Part shown: positions 51,686-59,599 of the stretch, piece by piece | Position numbering within the stretch: the first letter of the stretch is position 1 | How the letters are laid out: every line of letters starts with the position of its first letter | NCBI RefSeq assembly: GCF_005116645.1 | Contig: NZ_SWCM01000003.1 | Coordinates: forward strand, 124,001 to 188,000 | Length of the DNA stretch: 64,000 nucleotides | From: Desulfopila sp. IMCC35006 | GTDB taxonomy: Bacteria; Desulfobacterota; Desulfobulbia; Desulfobulbales; Desulfocapsaceae | Direction: 5' to 3' | Position numbers and translations under genes: made by a program | The notes under the pieces: generated by a model | Database searches by the model: none | What the model was told of the DNA's origin: nothing | Seen by the model: only the letters and a program-made list of their open reading frames with translations

Positions 51686-52786
51686 ATGGATTACCAAAAG
51701 CGGATAAAAAAACTTCAGGAAAAACTGCGACGAAAGAAAGTTGACGCTTTGCTGGTCAGCCAGCCGGAAAATCGACGATACCTGTGCGGCTATCGCAGTG
51801 GCGACCATGGCATAGGCGAATCCTCGGGCCTGCTGCTGGTCACGGCCAGGGGCAAGGTGTACCTGCTCACCGATTTTCGCTTCAAATTGCAGGCGCAACA
51901 GGATGTCCCCTGGGCTGAGGTAGTCTTGTACCCCAAGGGAGTGATGCGACTGCTGAATCGGCTGCTGCCCGAGCTGGCAATTACCTCCCTTGCCTTTGAG
52001 AGCGACTACACCCTCTATTCCGTTGCCGATAAGCTTTCGACAACTCTTGGCAAAAAGGGCATAAAAATGGTGCCGACCAATGGTCTGGTGGAAACCATGC
52101 GGGAGATCAAAGATGAGCAGGAAATCAACCTGATCCGCAAGGCTGTACGTCTCAACGAGGCTGTCTTTACCGACATCCACAATGCGCTCAGCAGATATAG
52201 TACGGAAATCGATATCGCCCTGGCCATAGAAACCACAATGCGCCGCAAGGGGGCCGAAAAACCGAGTTTTTCGACCATCGTTGCCAGCGGCGCCAACGGG
52301 GCCCTGCCCCACGCAGTGCCCGGTAACAGTGCGTTAGCCCAAAATGGTTCCCTGACCATTGACATGGGACTCATCCTCGATGGCTATTGTTCGGACATGA
52401 CGCGCAACCTGGTGGTCGGCAAGCCGGATCAACGCTATCTTGAACTGCACAGACTGGTGCGCAGGGCCCAACTGGCCGGGGCTGCAGCGATCCGGGCCGG
52501 AGCCAGATGCTCAGACGTCGATAAAGCTGCCCGCGATGTCATTGCCGATGCGGGCTACGGGGAGTACTTCGGCCATTCCCTGGGCCACGGGGTCGGCCTT
52601 GCCGTCCACGAGGAACCGCGACTTTCAACGCGCAGCAATAAAATCCTTAAGGCCGGAATGGTTGTCACCGTCGAACCGGGAATATATATTCCCGGCTGGG
52701 GCGGCATCAGGCTGGAAAATATGTATGTGGTGCGCGAGGATGGTAGTGAGAATCTGAACAGCGATACCACCTGGCTCGATCTATAG
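51686..52786 (+). CDS. M24 family Xaa-Pro aminopeptidase
   Basis: A 366-residue pita-bread metallopeptidase. An N-terminal creatinase-like domain occupies 1-125. The dinuclear metal ligands are visible: two aspartates in TIDMGLILDGYCSDMTRN, the histidine in GHSLGHGVGLAVHEEP, and glutamates in VTVEPGIYIPGWGG and IRLENMYVV. It removes N-terminal residues preceding proline (PepQ/YpdF class). It is probably cotranscribed with the small DUF6657-like gene upstream and the unknown gene downstream. Confidence 0.94.
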   Translation: MDYQKRIKKLQEKLRRKKVDALLVSQPENRRYLCGYRSGDHGIGESSGLLLVTARGKVYLLTDFRFKLQAQQDVPWAEVVLYPKGVMRLLNRLLPELAITSLAFESDYTLYSVADKLSTTLGKKGIKMVPTNGLVETMREIKDEQEINLIRKAVRLNEAVFTDIHNALSRYSTEIDIALAIETTMRRKGAEKPSFSTIVASGANGALPHAVPGNSALAQNGSLTIDMGLILDGYCSDMTRNLVVGKPDQRYLELHRLVRRAQLAGAAAIRAGARCSDVDKAARDVIADAGYGEYFGHSLGHGVGLAVHEEPRLSTRSNKILKAGMVVTVEPGIYIPGWGGIRLENMYVVREDGSENLNSDTTWLDL

Positions 52787-52841
52787 AAAACACCACCGCA
52801 AACTTTCAGCCAATGGCTGATATTTTTAAACAGGAACACCT

Positions 52842-53177
52842 ATGCGACAATTCGTCATCGATGAACTCTCCCCCATGGAGCACGACAACATCGACTCGTA
52901 TCTGAAAAGATCGATACAACGCGGCCCGATGATCGGGCTGTACTGGCTGCCGCTGCCCGAGGATCTGCTTTCACAAACCCAGCTGGAACACAGGGAACAA
53001 CATGGTCCTTTTCATCTGGCGGTCGAGTTAACCAACACCGCGGTCAAATTCGAGCTGCTGGTTCGCAGCAAGGTCAATCTGCACTGCCATTGCATCGCTC
53101 ACGCAACGCCGGCACAGCGGCAGTTTGTCCTCGATTATATCGACAAAATGGTCACCGAGGAATTTATAAAATCGTAA
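52842..53177 (+). CDS. Conserved hypothetical protein
   Basis: A 111-residue soluble protein that I do not recognise. Sequence MRQFVIDELSPMEHDNIDSY and SIQRGPMIGLYWLPLPEDLL suggests a compact alpha/beta domain; two cysteines occur in NLHCHCIAHATPAQ. The start has CAGGAACACC upstream and lies 55 bp after the M24 peptidase gene. Codon use resembles its neighbours, so it is likely expressed. The thiE gene converges on it. Confidence 0.75.
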   Translation: MRQFVIDELSPMEHDNIDSYLKRSIQRGPMIGLYWLPLPEDLLSQTQLEHREQHGPFHLAVELTNTAVKFELLVRSKVNLHCHCIAHATPAQRQFVLDYIDKMVTEEFIKS

Positions 53178-53221
53178 AGAAAGAAGAGGACCTGCATCCG
53201 TTCTATGGATCGTACCCAGTT

Positions 53222-53887
53222 TCAGGACCTGGAACAACCGGCAAATGCCGTGTTGAGTTCAGTGATCGTCTCCGCAATATCAGGTGCACCGACAATTTCG
53301 GTTACCAGACAGATATTTTTGGCGCCGCGCTGTATGATCTGGGCAATATTTGCACGTTTGATACCGCCGATGGCCACAAAAGGCAGAGAAATATTTTCAA
53401 CCACCCAGTCGAGATAGGTAAATCCAACAGCATCGACGACATCGTCTTTGGTTTTGGTGGCAAAGATGGGACCAACCCCGATATAGTCGGCGCCTGCCCG
53501 CACTGCCTCTTCAGCCTGCCTGGGGGAATGTGTGGAGAGCCCGACTATTTTATTCCTGCCGAGCAATTTTCTCACCGCCCCCACCGGCAGATCATCCTGA
53601 CCGACATGAACGCCATCCGCATCAACCAATAACGCCACATCCACGTAGTCATTCACGATAAATGTAACGCCGGCCGCACGGGTCAACTCCCGGATCAGTG
53701 TGCATTCTTCAAGGATTGTCCGGTAACTTTTATCGGCCCTTTTCTCCCGGTACTGGATGATTTTGACACCACCCTGAATCATCTGTTCCACTACCTGGAT
53801 GTTGGTGCGTCCGGCCGAAAATTTTTCCGCGGTAATACCATACAATCCTCCCGGCAACACCCTGTTTTTTCCTTCATATCCGCCCAT
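53222..53887 (-). CDS. thiE: Thiamine-phosphate synthase
   Basis: A 221-residue TIM-barrel enzyme joining HMP pyrophosphate and the thiazole phosphate. The motifs QYREKRADKSYRTILEE, FIVNDYVDVALLVDADGVHV, GQDDLP, GLSTHSPRQAEEAVRAGADY and IGVGPIFATKTK are all standard. ATG 53887 has AAGGAG upstream; the earlier frame start at 53911 is a TTG. The message begins with a TPP riboswitch and attenuator (53971-54133), so expression should fall when thiamine pyrophosphate is plentiful. No other thiamine gene is adjacent. Confidence 0.95.
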   Translation of the reverse strand: MGGYEGKNRVLPGGLYGITAEKFSAGRTNIQVVEQMIQGGVKIIQYREKRADKSYRTILEECTLIRELTRAAGVTFIVNDYVDVALLVDADGVHVGQDDLPVGAVRKLLGRNKIVGLSTHSPRQAEEAVRAGADYIGVGPIFATKTKDDVVDAVGFTYLDWVVENISLPFVAIGGIKRANIAQIIQRGAKNICLVTEIVGAPDIAETITELNTAFAGCSRS

Positions 53888-53970
53888 AACATACTCCTTT
53901 TCAAAACACAATTCCCATCATTGCCGCATCTGCAGCCACCCTATGGTCTGGTATCTCCCTGTCGGAAAAC

Positions 53971-54006
53971 AAAAAAGCCGCCTTTCCATGTATACGGGAA
54001 AGCGGC
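53971..54006 (-). terminator. Attenuator terminator before thiE
   Basis: On the minus strand GCCGCTTTCC and GGAAAGGCGGC form a GC-rich stem with one bulge, followed directly by TTTTTT. It lies between the riboswitch and the thiE ribosome site and is the expected off-state terminator. Confidence 0.85.
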
Positions 54007-54045
54007 ATCCGCTCGTAATTCGTGTTCTAAAACCTCGGTTTCAGG

Positions 54046-54133
54046 CAGGCCGCTTCCATTCGCCGGCATGTCCCGGCTCAGGTGCCTAGGGTTGTATACC
54101 ATCCTCTTTGCATGCACTGCACCTCTCACCGTA
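54046..54133 (-). promoter_or_regulatory. TPP riboswitch (THI element)
   Basis: The minus-strand leader contains GAGGTGC, then ACCCTAGGCACCTGAGCC, then GGGACATGCCGGCGAATGG and AAG, which line up with the TPP consensus GGGGTGC, ACCC..GAACCTGATC and TGGATAATGCCAGCGTAGGGAAG. The stem in the last part covaries (CTGG/CCAG to CCGG/CCGG). The usual CTGAGA box is divergent. Location just after a promoter and before a terminator and thiE supports the call. Confidence 0.85.
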
Positions 54134-54139
54134 CAAATT

Positions 54140-54168
54140 TCCTTATTCGACTCAGTCGATTTTGTCAA
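54140..54168 (-). promoter_or_regulatory. Promoter of the thiE riboswitch transcript
   Basis: On the minus strand TTGACA (54168-54163), a 17-bp spacer and TAAGGA (54145-54140) precede the riboswitch, placing transcription start near 54133, exactly at its 5' end. Confidence 0.65.
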
Positions 54169-54293
54169 TGCATCTTCTTTTCTGGAAAAACCGTCTGTAA
54201 GAAATTAGCCAGATTCTCCTGTTATTCTCAGAGAGACAGCAAAGATCACCTCATGGAGTTGGACAAAACCAAGGAATCTTATGGAGGGATGAG

Positions 54294-55172
54294 ATGTTTT
54301 CCGACTATGGTAAACAATGGGAAATACCACCGGCAATGCTGCAAAAAATCTTCTGCCAGTTACTTTGCATCGGATTATTTCTGCCGGCTCCGTCATACGC
54401 CAACGACCTGATGCTGCCGGAGGTTTATAACGGCCAGGTCGATGTTTCCGGCTGGCTGATGAGTGAAAAACTTGATGGGGTGCGCGGCTATTGGGACGGC
54501 AAACGGCTGCTGTCGAAAAATGGCACGGTCTTTTCTCCCCCGGCAGCATTTGTCCGTGACCTGCCGACTTTTGCCGTGGAAGGGGAGATCTGGGGTGGAC
54601 GGGGCAGTTTTGAGCAGACCGTGGCGATCGTCAAGAAAGAGGGGCCCCATAACGGCTGGCAGCAACTCAGGCTGGCCATCTTCGATGTGCCCAACGCACC
54701 TGGTGGTTTTACCGAGCGAATTGCCAAAGCCGAAAAGTGGTTTGCCGCCCATCCCTCCGCCTATGCCTTCGTCATCCCGCAAACCATCGTTGGCGACCCA
54801 ACAGACCTGTCCCGGCAGTTGGCGGGGATCGAAAAACTTGGCGGGGAAGGACTGATTGTCCGTAAACCCGATGCTCCCTACGCCGCCGGCCGCAGCACCG
54901 AAATTCTCAAGGTGAAAAATTACCAGGATGCCGAAGCGGTGGTTGTCGCCCACCTGCCCGGCAAAGGCAGAAACACCGGGCGACTTGGCGCCCTGCTGGT
55001 TGAACTTGACGATGGCAGACAATGCCGGATCGGCGGTGGTTTCAGTGATGCCGAAAGGCAATCACCACCACCGATCGGAGCCGTTATCACCTATAAACAC
55101 TATGGCACATATCAGTCCGGCCTGCCTAAATTCCCATCCTTTTTGCGTATTCGAGGGGATGAGGATTTATAA
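54294..55172 (+). CDS. Exported ATP-dependent DNA ligase (LigE-like)
   Basis: A 292-residue minimal ATP-dependent ligase. The nucleotidyl lysine is in SEKLDGVRGYWDG (KxDG) near residue 59, followed by GEIW, EGLIVRKP and ILKVKNYQDAEAVVV (motifs III, IV and V), then a short OB fold. An N-terminal hydrophobic segment ending LFLPAPSYANDLMLP predicts Sec export, as for the LigE group linked to DNA uptake or extracellular DNA. AGGGATGAG precedes the ATG. It is monocistronic and divergent from the thiE leader. Confidence 0.92.
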   Translation: MFSDYGKQWEIPPAMLQKIFCQLLCIGLFLPAPSYANDLMLPEVYNGQVDVSGWLMSEKLDGVRGYWDGKRLLSKNGTVFSPPAAFVRDLPTFAVEGEIWGGRGSFEQTVAIVKKEGPHNGWQQLRLAIFDVPNAPGGFTERIAKAEKWFAAHPSAYAFVIPQTIVGDPTDLSRQLAGIEKLGGEGLIVRKPDAPYAAGRSTEILKVKNYQDAEAVVVAHLPGKGRNTGRLGALLVELDDGRQCRIGGGFSDAERQSPPPIGAVITYKHYGTYQSGLPKFPSFLRIRGDEDL

Positions 55173-55265
55173 TGCAAGGTGCTGTTGGCTGATAATTAAC
55201 ACACCGTTTTATATGAATTAGTCTGTTTTAAATGCAGCCACTACCCTTTGGCTGACGTGTCGGTT

Positions 55266-55652
55266 TTAGCAGGTCGAATGGAAGAGACCGCCTACCGGCA
55301 CCCCTTTTGCCACATATTCGTTATAGATCTGTATTGCTTTTTTGGTACTGGCAACAACCACCTCTATTGAGTGGCCGCTCAAGGCATCGATCGTGGTCTG
55401 CGGCACTTTGAGCCTTTTCAATCTACCGGTGGTCAGTACCACCACCTGGCAGCCTTTGGCGATGAACTCCTCGACATCGCCGGGCTGAATACCCTGGTTG
55501 TGACTGGTCCCATACTCTGTCCAGTCCCAGGACCTGCCGCCTCCGGGCCATAGTTTGAAATCTTTGCCCCTGCCAAGTATTTCAACCTCAATGTTGCCCC
55601 AGCCTGAAGAGAGAATCCGGGGTGAACGGCTTGTCATTTCTTCCATATCCAT
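55266..55652 (-). CDS. Mth938-like domain protein
   Basis: A 128-residue protein of the Mth938/AAMDC (DUF498) fold. Recognisable parts are WGNIEVEILGRGKDFKLWPG, GGRSWDWTEYGTSHNQGIQP, and VVVLTTGRLKRLKVPQTTID. The fold is known structurally but has no settled biochemical role. It is a single gene on the minus strand. The C-terminal half is a little longer than in minimal members. Confidence 0.85.
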   Translation of the reverse strand: MDMEEMTSRSPRILSSGWGNIEVEILGRGKDFKLWPGGGRSWDWTEYGTSHNQGIQPGDVEEFIAKGCQVVVLTTGRLKRLKVPQTTIDALSGHSIEVVVASTKKAIQIYNEYVAKGVPVGGLFHSTC

Positions 55653-55793
55653 ATCTCATTGCAATGCCTTGCGGTGTTTAGTTGATCTCTGGCTTGGAAC
55701 TCTTTTTTCTACTCCCGGTAAACGGGAAACAAGCCGGGATAAGTACCTTGAGACAGAAGATATACTGTAAGGTACTAATATAAAGAGGCTTGG

Positions 55794-56912
55794 TCACGGC
55801 AGCAATCCGCCGAAGGTTTTATTTTTATCGGCGAGACCTTCTGCAAAGGAAATCGTTCTACCCGTCTCCACGCCCTCATTGTAGGTATGTTTATACACCC
55901 TGGCACCACTTCTGGCGGCCTTTCTGAGTCGGGGGAAGCGCATGTCGACAAAATGCGTCAGCCTTTGTTCCTCGGCAACAATCAGCTCACCCAGGTGCGG
56001 TCGACTGTGCACGTCATTTTTTGTTTTTCTCTGCGCCTCCAGTTTCTGTGAAAAACCGCGAAGCAATCCAAGATAGTAACTGTTTTTTTCGGTTCTGACC
56101 GATCCTGTAAAACGGGATTTGTGCAAAGACCACAGCGAGGCGAGCCTGTTTTCCAGGAAAAAATAACAATATTCGGCAATGGCCACATTTTCTTTCGTGC
56201 CCATAAGTTCAATGGTTTTATAGGTATCGTTGCGCAAGGGATCATAGAGACTGGCCAGAACAACCCTGACAAAGAAAAAATCATGCAGGATAGTGCAGAT
56301 TCGTCTTTGATAACTTTCTATCCGTTTTTTTTTCCGGTCAATTACGCCACAACCGTAACGAAACTCGACAGCATTGCCGAGCTCTTCGATATGGTATTTT
56401 TCAATCAGATCGTTCGCCTTCTGCATCGCCAGCGCCGCCTCATGCTCATTGGCAGACTGGGAGAGCGCCAGAAGTTTGGCCACCCTGGCCATGCAGGCCT
56501 GGCCGCGTCCGGAGATTTTTGATCCGGAAGTTGCCTGCTCCACCATCTCGATCATGGCCGACCCGGCGCGACGATATTCCGGCAGGACCCCCAGGCGCTC
56601 ACATGCCCGCTGAAAATCGTCCCCATGGGGCGTACCGATACTGTGCAAAAGTTCGGCGCAGAGCTGATGCGCCATCTCATGTTTTAGAACCTGGATCGTC
56701 ACCGACCAGGAATAATTAAGGATCAAATGACGGCTGAGCCGCAGGGTTCTGGTATCCGAACACCAGGCGCCGAGCTCTTTTCTGGCCTCGGAAATTTCAA
56801 AGACCGGTGGCCTCAGGGGCAGGTTATAAGTCAGGCAGATTTCGGTAAATTCAAGCTGCAGCTGCTGCAGCCAGAGATGCTGCAGCCTGTCCATAGTAAT
56901 ATTTCCGGTCAT
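55794..56912 (-). CDS. SprT-like/DUF2786 protein
   Basis: A 372-residue soluble protein. The N-terminal part (about 10-110) is SprT-like with a metallopeptidase-type motif LKHEMAHQLCAELLHSIGTP at about 77-96 (HExxH). Residues about 135-180 match DUF2786 (CMARVAKLLALSQSANEHEA, AMQKANDLIEKYHIEEL). The C-terminal half (LLRGFSQKLEAQRKT, ARVYKHTYNEGVETGRT) belongs to the same larger family often seen in proteobacteria. A DNA-protein-crosslink protease role is possible but unproven. It is transcribed alone. Confidence 0.85.
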   Translation of the reverse strand: MTGNITMDRLQHLWLQQLQLEFTEICLTYNLPLRPPVFEISEARKELGAWCSDTRTLRLSRHLILNYSWSVTIQVLKHEMAHQLCAELLHSIGTPHGDDFQRACERLGVLPEYRRAGSAMIEMVEQATSGSKISGRGQACMARVAKLLALSQSANEHEAALAMQKANDLIEKYHIEELGNAVEFRYGCGVIDRKKKRIESYQRRICTILHDFFFVRVVLASLYDPLRNDTYKTIELMGTKENVAIAEYCYFFLENRLASLWSLHKSRFTGSVRTEKNSYYLGLLRGFSQKLEAQRKTKNDVHSRPHLGELIVAEEQRLTHFVDMRFPRLRKAARSGARVYKHTYNEGVETGRTISFAEGLADKNKTFGGLLP

Positions 56913-57137
56913 TGAGGCCCTGTTGATACGTAGATTTCCTTTTTTCCAGCCGACGCTGCCAGAACGCCAATGCCATCATGCGAAAAAGCAGCAATGGGGT
57001 TTAATTGTCAGAACCTTGCATTCCCCTTGTCGCATGGATATTTTAGATGGTATAATTCGATATTGATGATCGACTGCCCCAAATACCAGGCATCCTTTAA
57101 ACTATACCATACCTGATTTTCTGTAAAAGGGTCTACC

Positions 57138-57947
57138 ATGAAAAAACTGTTCATCCTCCTGGCTCTCTTTGCCCTCTCGGCCTGCGCCACCAGCCCCACC
57201 GGACGTTCACAGCTCATGCTCGTGTCGCCGGAACAGGCCATCAGCTCCTCTCGCGAGGCGTATGTCCAGACCCTTCTCCCCCTGCAAAAAGAGGGGAAGG
57301 TCGACTCCAGTCCAACAACTTCCAAACGGATTAAACTCATTACCGGCCGGATTATCGCCCAGGCTGTACAGCGTTATCCACACACCAGAAACTGGGAATG
57401 GACAGTCAAGGTCATCGATGATCCGGAGACGGTCAATGCCTGGTGTATGGCGGGAGGCAAGATGGCAATCTATACCGGGCTGATCAACAAGCTGCAGGCC
57501 ACCGACGATGAGATCGCCCAGGTCATGGGCCACGAGATTTCCCATGCGCTGGCCAACCATACCGCAGAACGGATGTCCATGGCCCTGGCCACCCAGCTCG
57601 GCCTGTCCGGGGTAGCAATTGCCGCAGGGGACAGTGTTTATAAAGGCGCCATCCTGAGCGGCAGTTCTCTGGCCGCCGCAACTGCCGTAACCCTGCCAAA
57701 CAGCAGAACATCCGAAACAGAAGCCGATCAAATGGGCATTGAACTGGCCGCACGGGCGGGATATGATCCCAGGGCGGCGGTAACACTCTGGCAGAAAATG
57801 GCCAAGGTGGGTGGCAACAGCCCACCGCAATTCCTCAGCACCCATCCCTCTCCTGCCAATCGCCAGCAAAGACTCGGCGTTCTTGCGGAACAGATGATGG
57901 TCTACTATCGCGACACATCGACACGACCGGTCTATCAACTCCAGTAG
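57138..57947 (+). CDS. M48 family metalloprotease lipoprotein
   Basis: A 269-residue peptidase. The signal LFILLALFALSACATSP has a lipobox with the cysteine at about residue 16, so it is membrane-anchored and periplasmic. The zinc motif is GHEISHALANHTAER (HExxH) with the third ligand glutamate in SETEADQMGIELAARAGYD. It is of the Oma1/LoiP/YcaL size class that degrades misfolded envelope proteins. The final FLSTHPSPANRQQRL block is typical. The gene is monocistronic. Confidence 0.95.
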   Translation: MKKLFILLALFALSACATSPTGRSQLMLVSPEQAISSSREAYVQTLLPLQKEGKVDSSPTTSKRIKLITGRIIAQAVQRYPHTRNWEWTVKVIDDPETVNAWCMAGGKMAIYTGLINKLQATDDEIAQVMGHEISHALANHTAERMSMALATQLGLSGVAIAAGDSVYKGAILSGSSLAAATAVTLPNSRTSETEADQMGIELAARAGYDPRAAVTLWQKMAKVGGNSPPQFLSTHPSPANRQQRLGVLAEQMMVYYRDTSTRPVYQLQ

Positions 57948-58011
57948 TTTTGCCGTAATATTGGTTTCAACACAGTTTGCGGATTTTCTTTATTTTTGAC
58001 TGGCCTGCACA

Positions 58012-59313
58012 ATGCTTATCGCAACGACCCACAAGAACACCGACTTCGATGGCCTCGCTTCTGTTATTGCTGCGACTCTCCTCTATCCCGGCTGTGTCGG
58101 CGTGGTCCCGAAAATGACCAACAAGAATGTCGAGCAGTTTCTGTCAACCCATAAGACAGCTTTCAATCTCATCCTACCCCATGAAGTTCCGCACGATGAT
58201 GTAAAAAAGTTGATCGTCCTCGATACGGACCAGTGGCAGCGCCTGGATCGCCTGGATAAGCTGGCAGCCAGGCAAGATCTGGAAATTGACCTGTGGGATC
58301 ACCACATGATGGGACGCGGCGATATCGTACCGAGCTGGTCCTGCAAGGAACAGATCGGCTCAACGGTGACACTGCTCGTACGTGAGATGAAGAAACGCCG
58401 GCTGGCACTGACGCCACTCGATTCAACGGTCATGCTGATCGGCCTGTATGAAGACACAGGACATCTCTCCTACCCCTCAACTACAGCAGAGGACGCGCGG
58501 GCGGCGGCCTATCTGCTTGATCACCGGGCGGATCTCAATGTGGCTGCTTTTTTCCTCAATCCGCCATACGAAGAGAATCAGAAAGAGATCCTTTTTGAAA
58601 TGATGAAAGAAACGGAAAAATTCACCATCAACAGAAACACGATCGGCTTTAACACTATAAGCCTCGACAAAAAAGTTACCAACCTGGCGGCGGTAGTAAA
58701 TATGTACCGCAAGATTGTCAATGTCGATGCTCTTTTTGTGATTTTTACCAATGACGACAGAAATACCATCATTGGTCGCAGCGGTTCAGAAAATATCAAT
58801 GTCGGCAAGGTGCTGGCGGTTCTCGGTGGAGGCGGACACGCCGGAGCAGGGTCAGCGACGGTCAAGAGCGGCGATATGTCTCCGCGACAGATCAAGAAAG
58901 CGATTATTGCCGGGCTGGCATCGGACAAAACAGAAAGCGCCAGGATCTCCGACATCATGTCCTTTCCGGTGATCTCCGTGCCCCCTTCAACGCCGATGCG
59001 GGATGTTCAGTCCTTGATGGCTGCCAAAAAGATCAGAGGCATCATGGTCATGGAAGATGATGAGATTCATGGCATTATTGTCTTGTGGGATTTCAAGCGG
59101 GTCAAAAAAGAACAGCATTGGGACAGCCCGGTCAAGGCATTCATGGCCAGGAATATTGTCACCATCGCCCCTGGTGCCGCCCCGTCGGTTGCTGCCGGCA
59201 TAATGATTGAAAAAGATGTCGGCTACCTTCCGGTGGTTGAAAACGGCAAAGTAATAGGAATTGTCACCCGAACCGACATCCTCACCTATTATTACGACCT
59301 CCTGCCGGAATAA
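58012..59313 (+). CDS. DHH-DHHA1 phosphoesterase with two CBS domains
   Basis: A 433-residue protein. The N-terminal DHH domain has ATTHKNTDFDGLAS, LDTD and DHHMMG, and DHHA1 has GGGGHAGAGSATVKSG, so metal and substrate residues are intact. Two CBS domains follow (about 308-430; DIMSFPVISVPPSTPMRDVQ and DVGYLPVVENGKVIGIVTRT). In related bacteria this arrangement is usually continued by a CCA/poly(A) polymerase domain; here the protein ends after the CBS pair. It may act on oligonucleotides or cyclic dinucleotides under adenine-nucleotide control. Confidence 0.9.
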   Translation: MLIATTHKNTDFDGLASVIAATLLYPGCVGVVPKMTNKNVEQFLSTHKTAFNLILPHEVPHDDVKKLIVLDTDQWQRLDRLDKLAARQDLEIDLWDHHMMGRGDIVPSWSCKEQIGSTVTLLVREMKKRRLALTPLDSTVMLIGLYEDTGHLSYPSTTAEDARAAAYLLDHRADLNVAAFFLNPPYEENQKEILFEMMKETEKFTINRNTIGFNTISLDKKVTNLAAVVNMYRKIVNVDALFVIFTNDDRNTIIGRSGSENINVGKVLAVLGGGGHAGAGSATVKSGDMSPRQIKKAIIAGLASDKTESARISDIMSFPVISVPPSTPMRDVQSLMAAKKIRGIMVMEDDEIHGIIVLWDFKRVKKEQHWDSPVKAFMARNIVTIAPGAAPSVAAGIMIEKDVGYLPVVENGKVIGIVTRTDILTYYYDLLPE

Positions 59314-59494
59314 CACATTGCATGGCAAGGAAAGAACAACCTGCAGGTCATAAAAAATCTGATTATCACTCAACCTCAAATCAATGGGGAGATGAGGTGG
59401 TCTTCTGTGCTGAACTTTAGTAGTCAGCACAGAAAATAATGATTGACTTCAGATTGACGTTCTGATAAAAAAAACTTCCTTTCGCCAAAAATGA

Positions 59495-59566
<72 letters not shown>

Positions 59567-59599
59567 CCATTTTTCTCATGTCGGCTTTTGCAGCAACGC

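Noticed and set aside
59403-59434. 11-bp hairpin before the tRNA as a definite terminator
   Set aside because: The stem is perfect but no U run follows in either direction, so its role is undecided.
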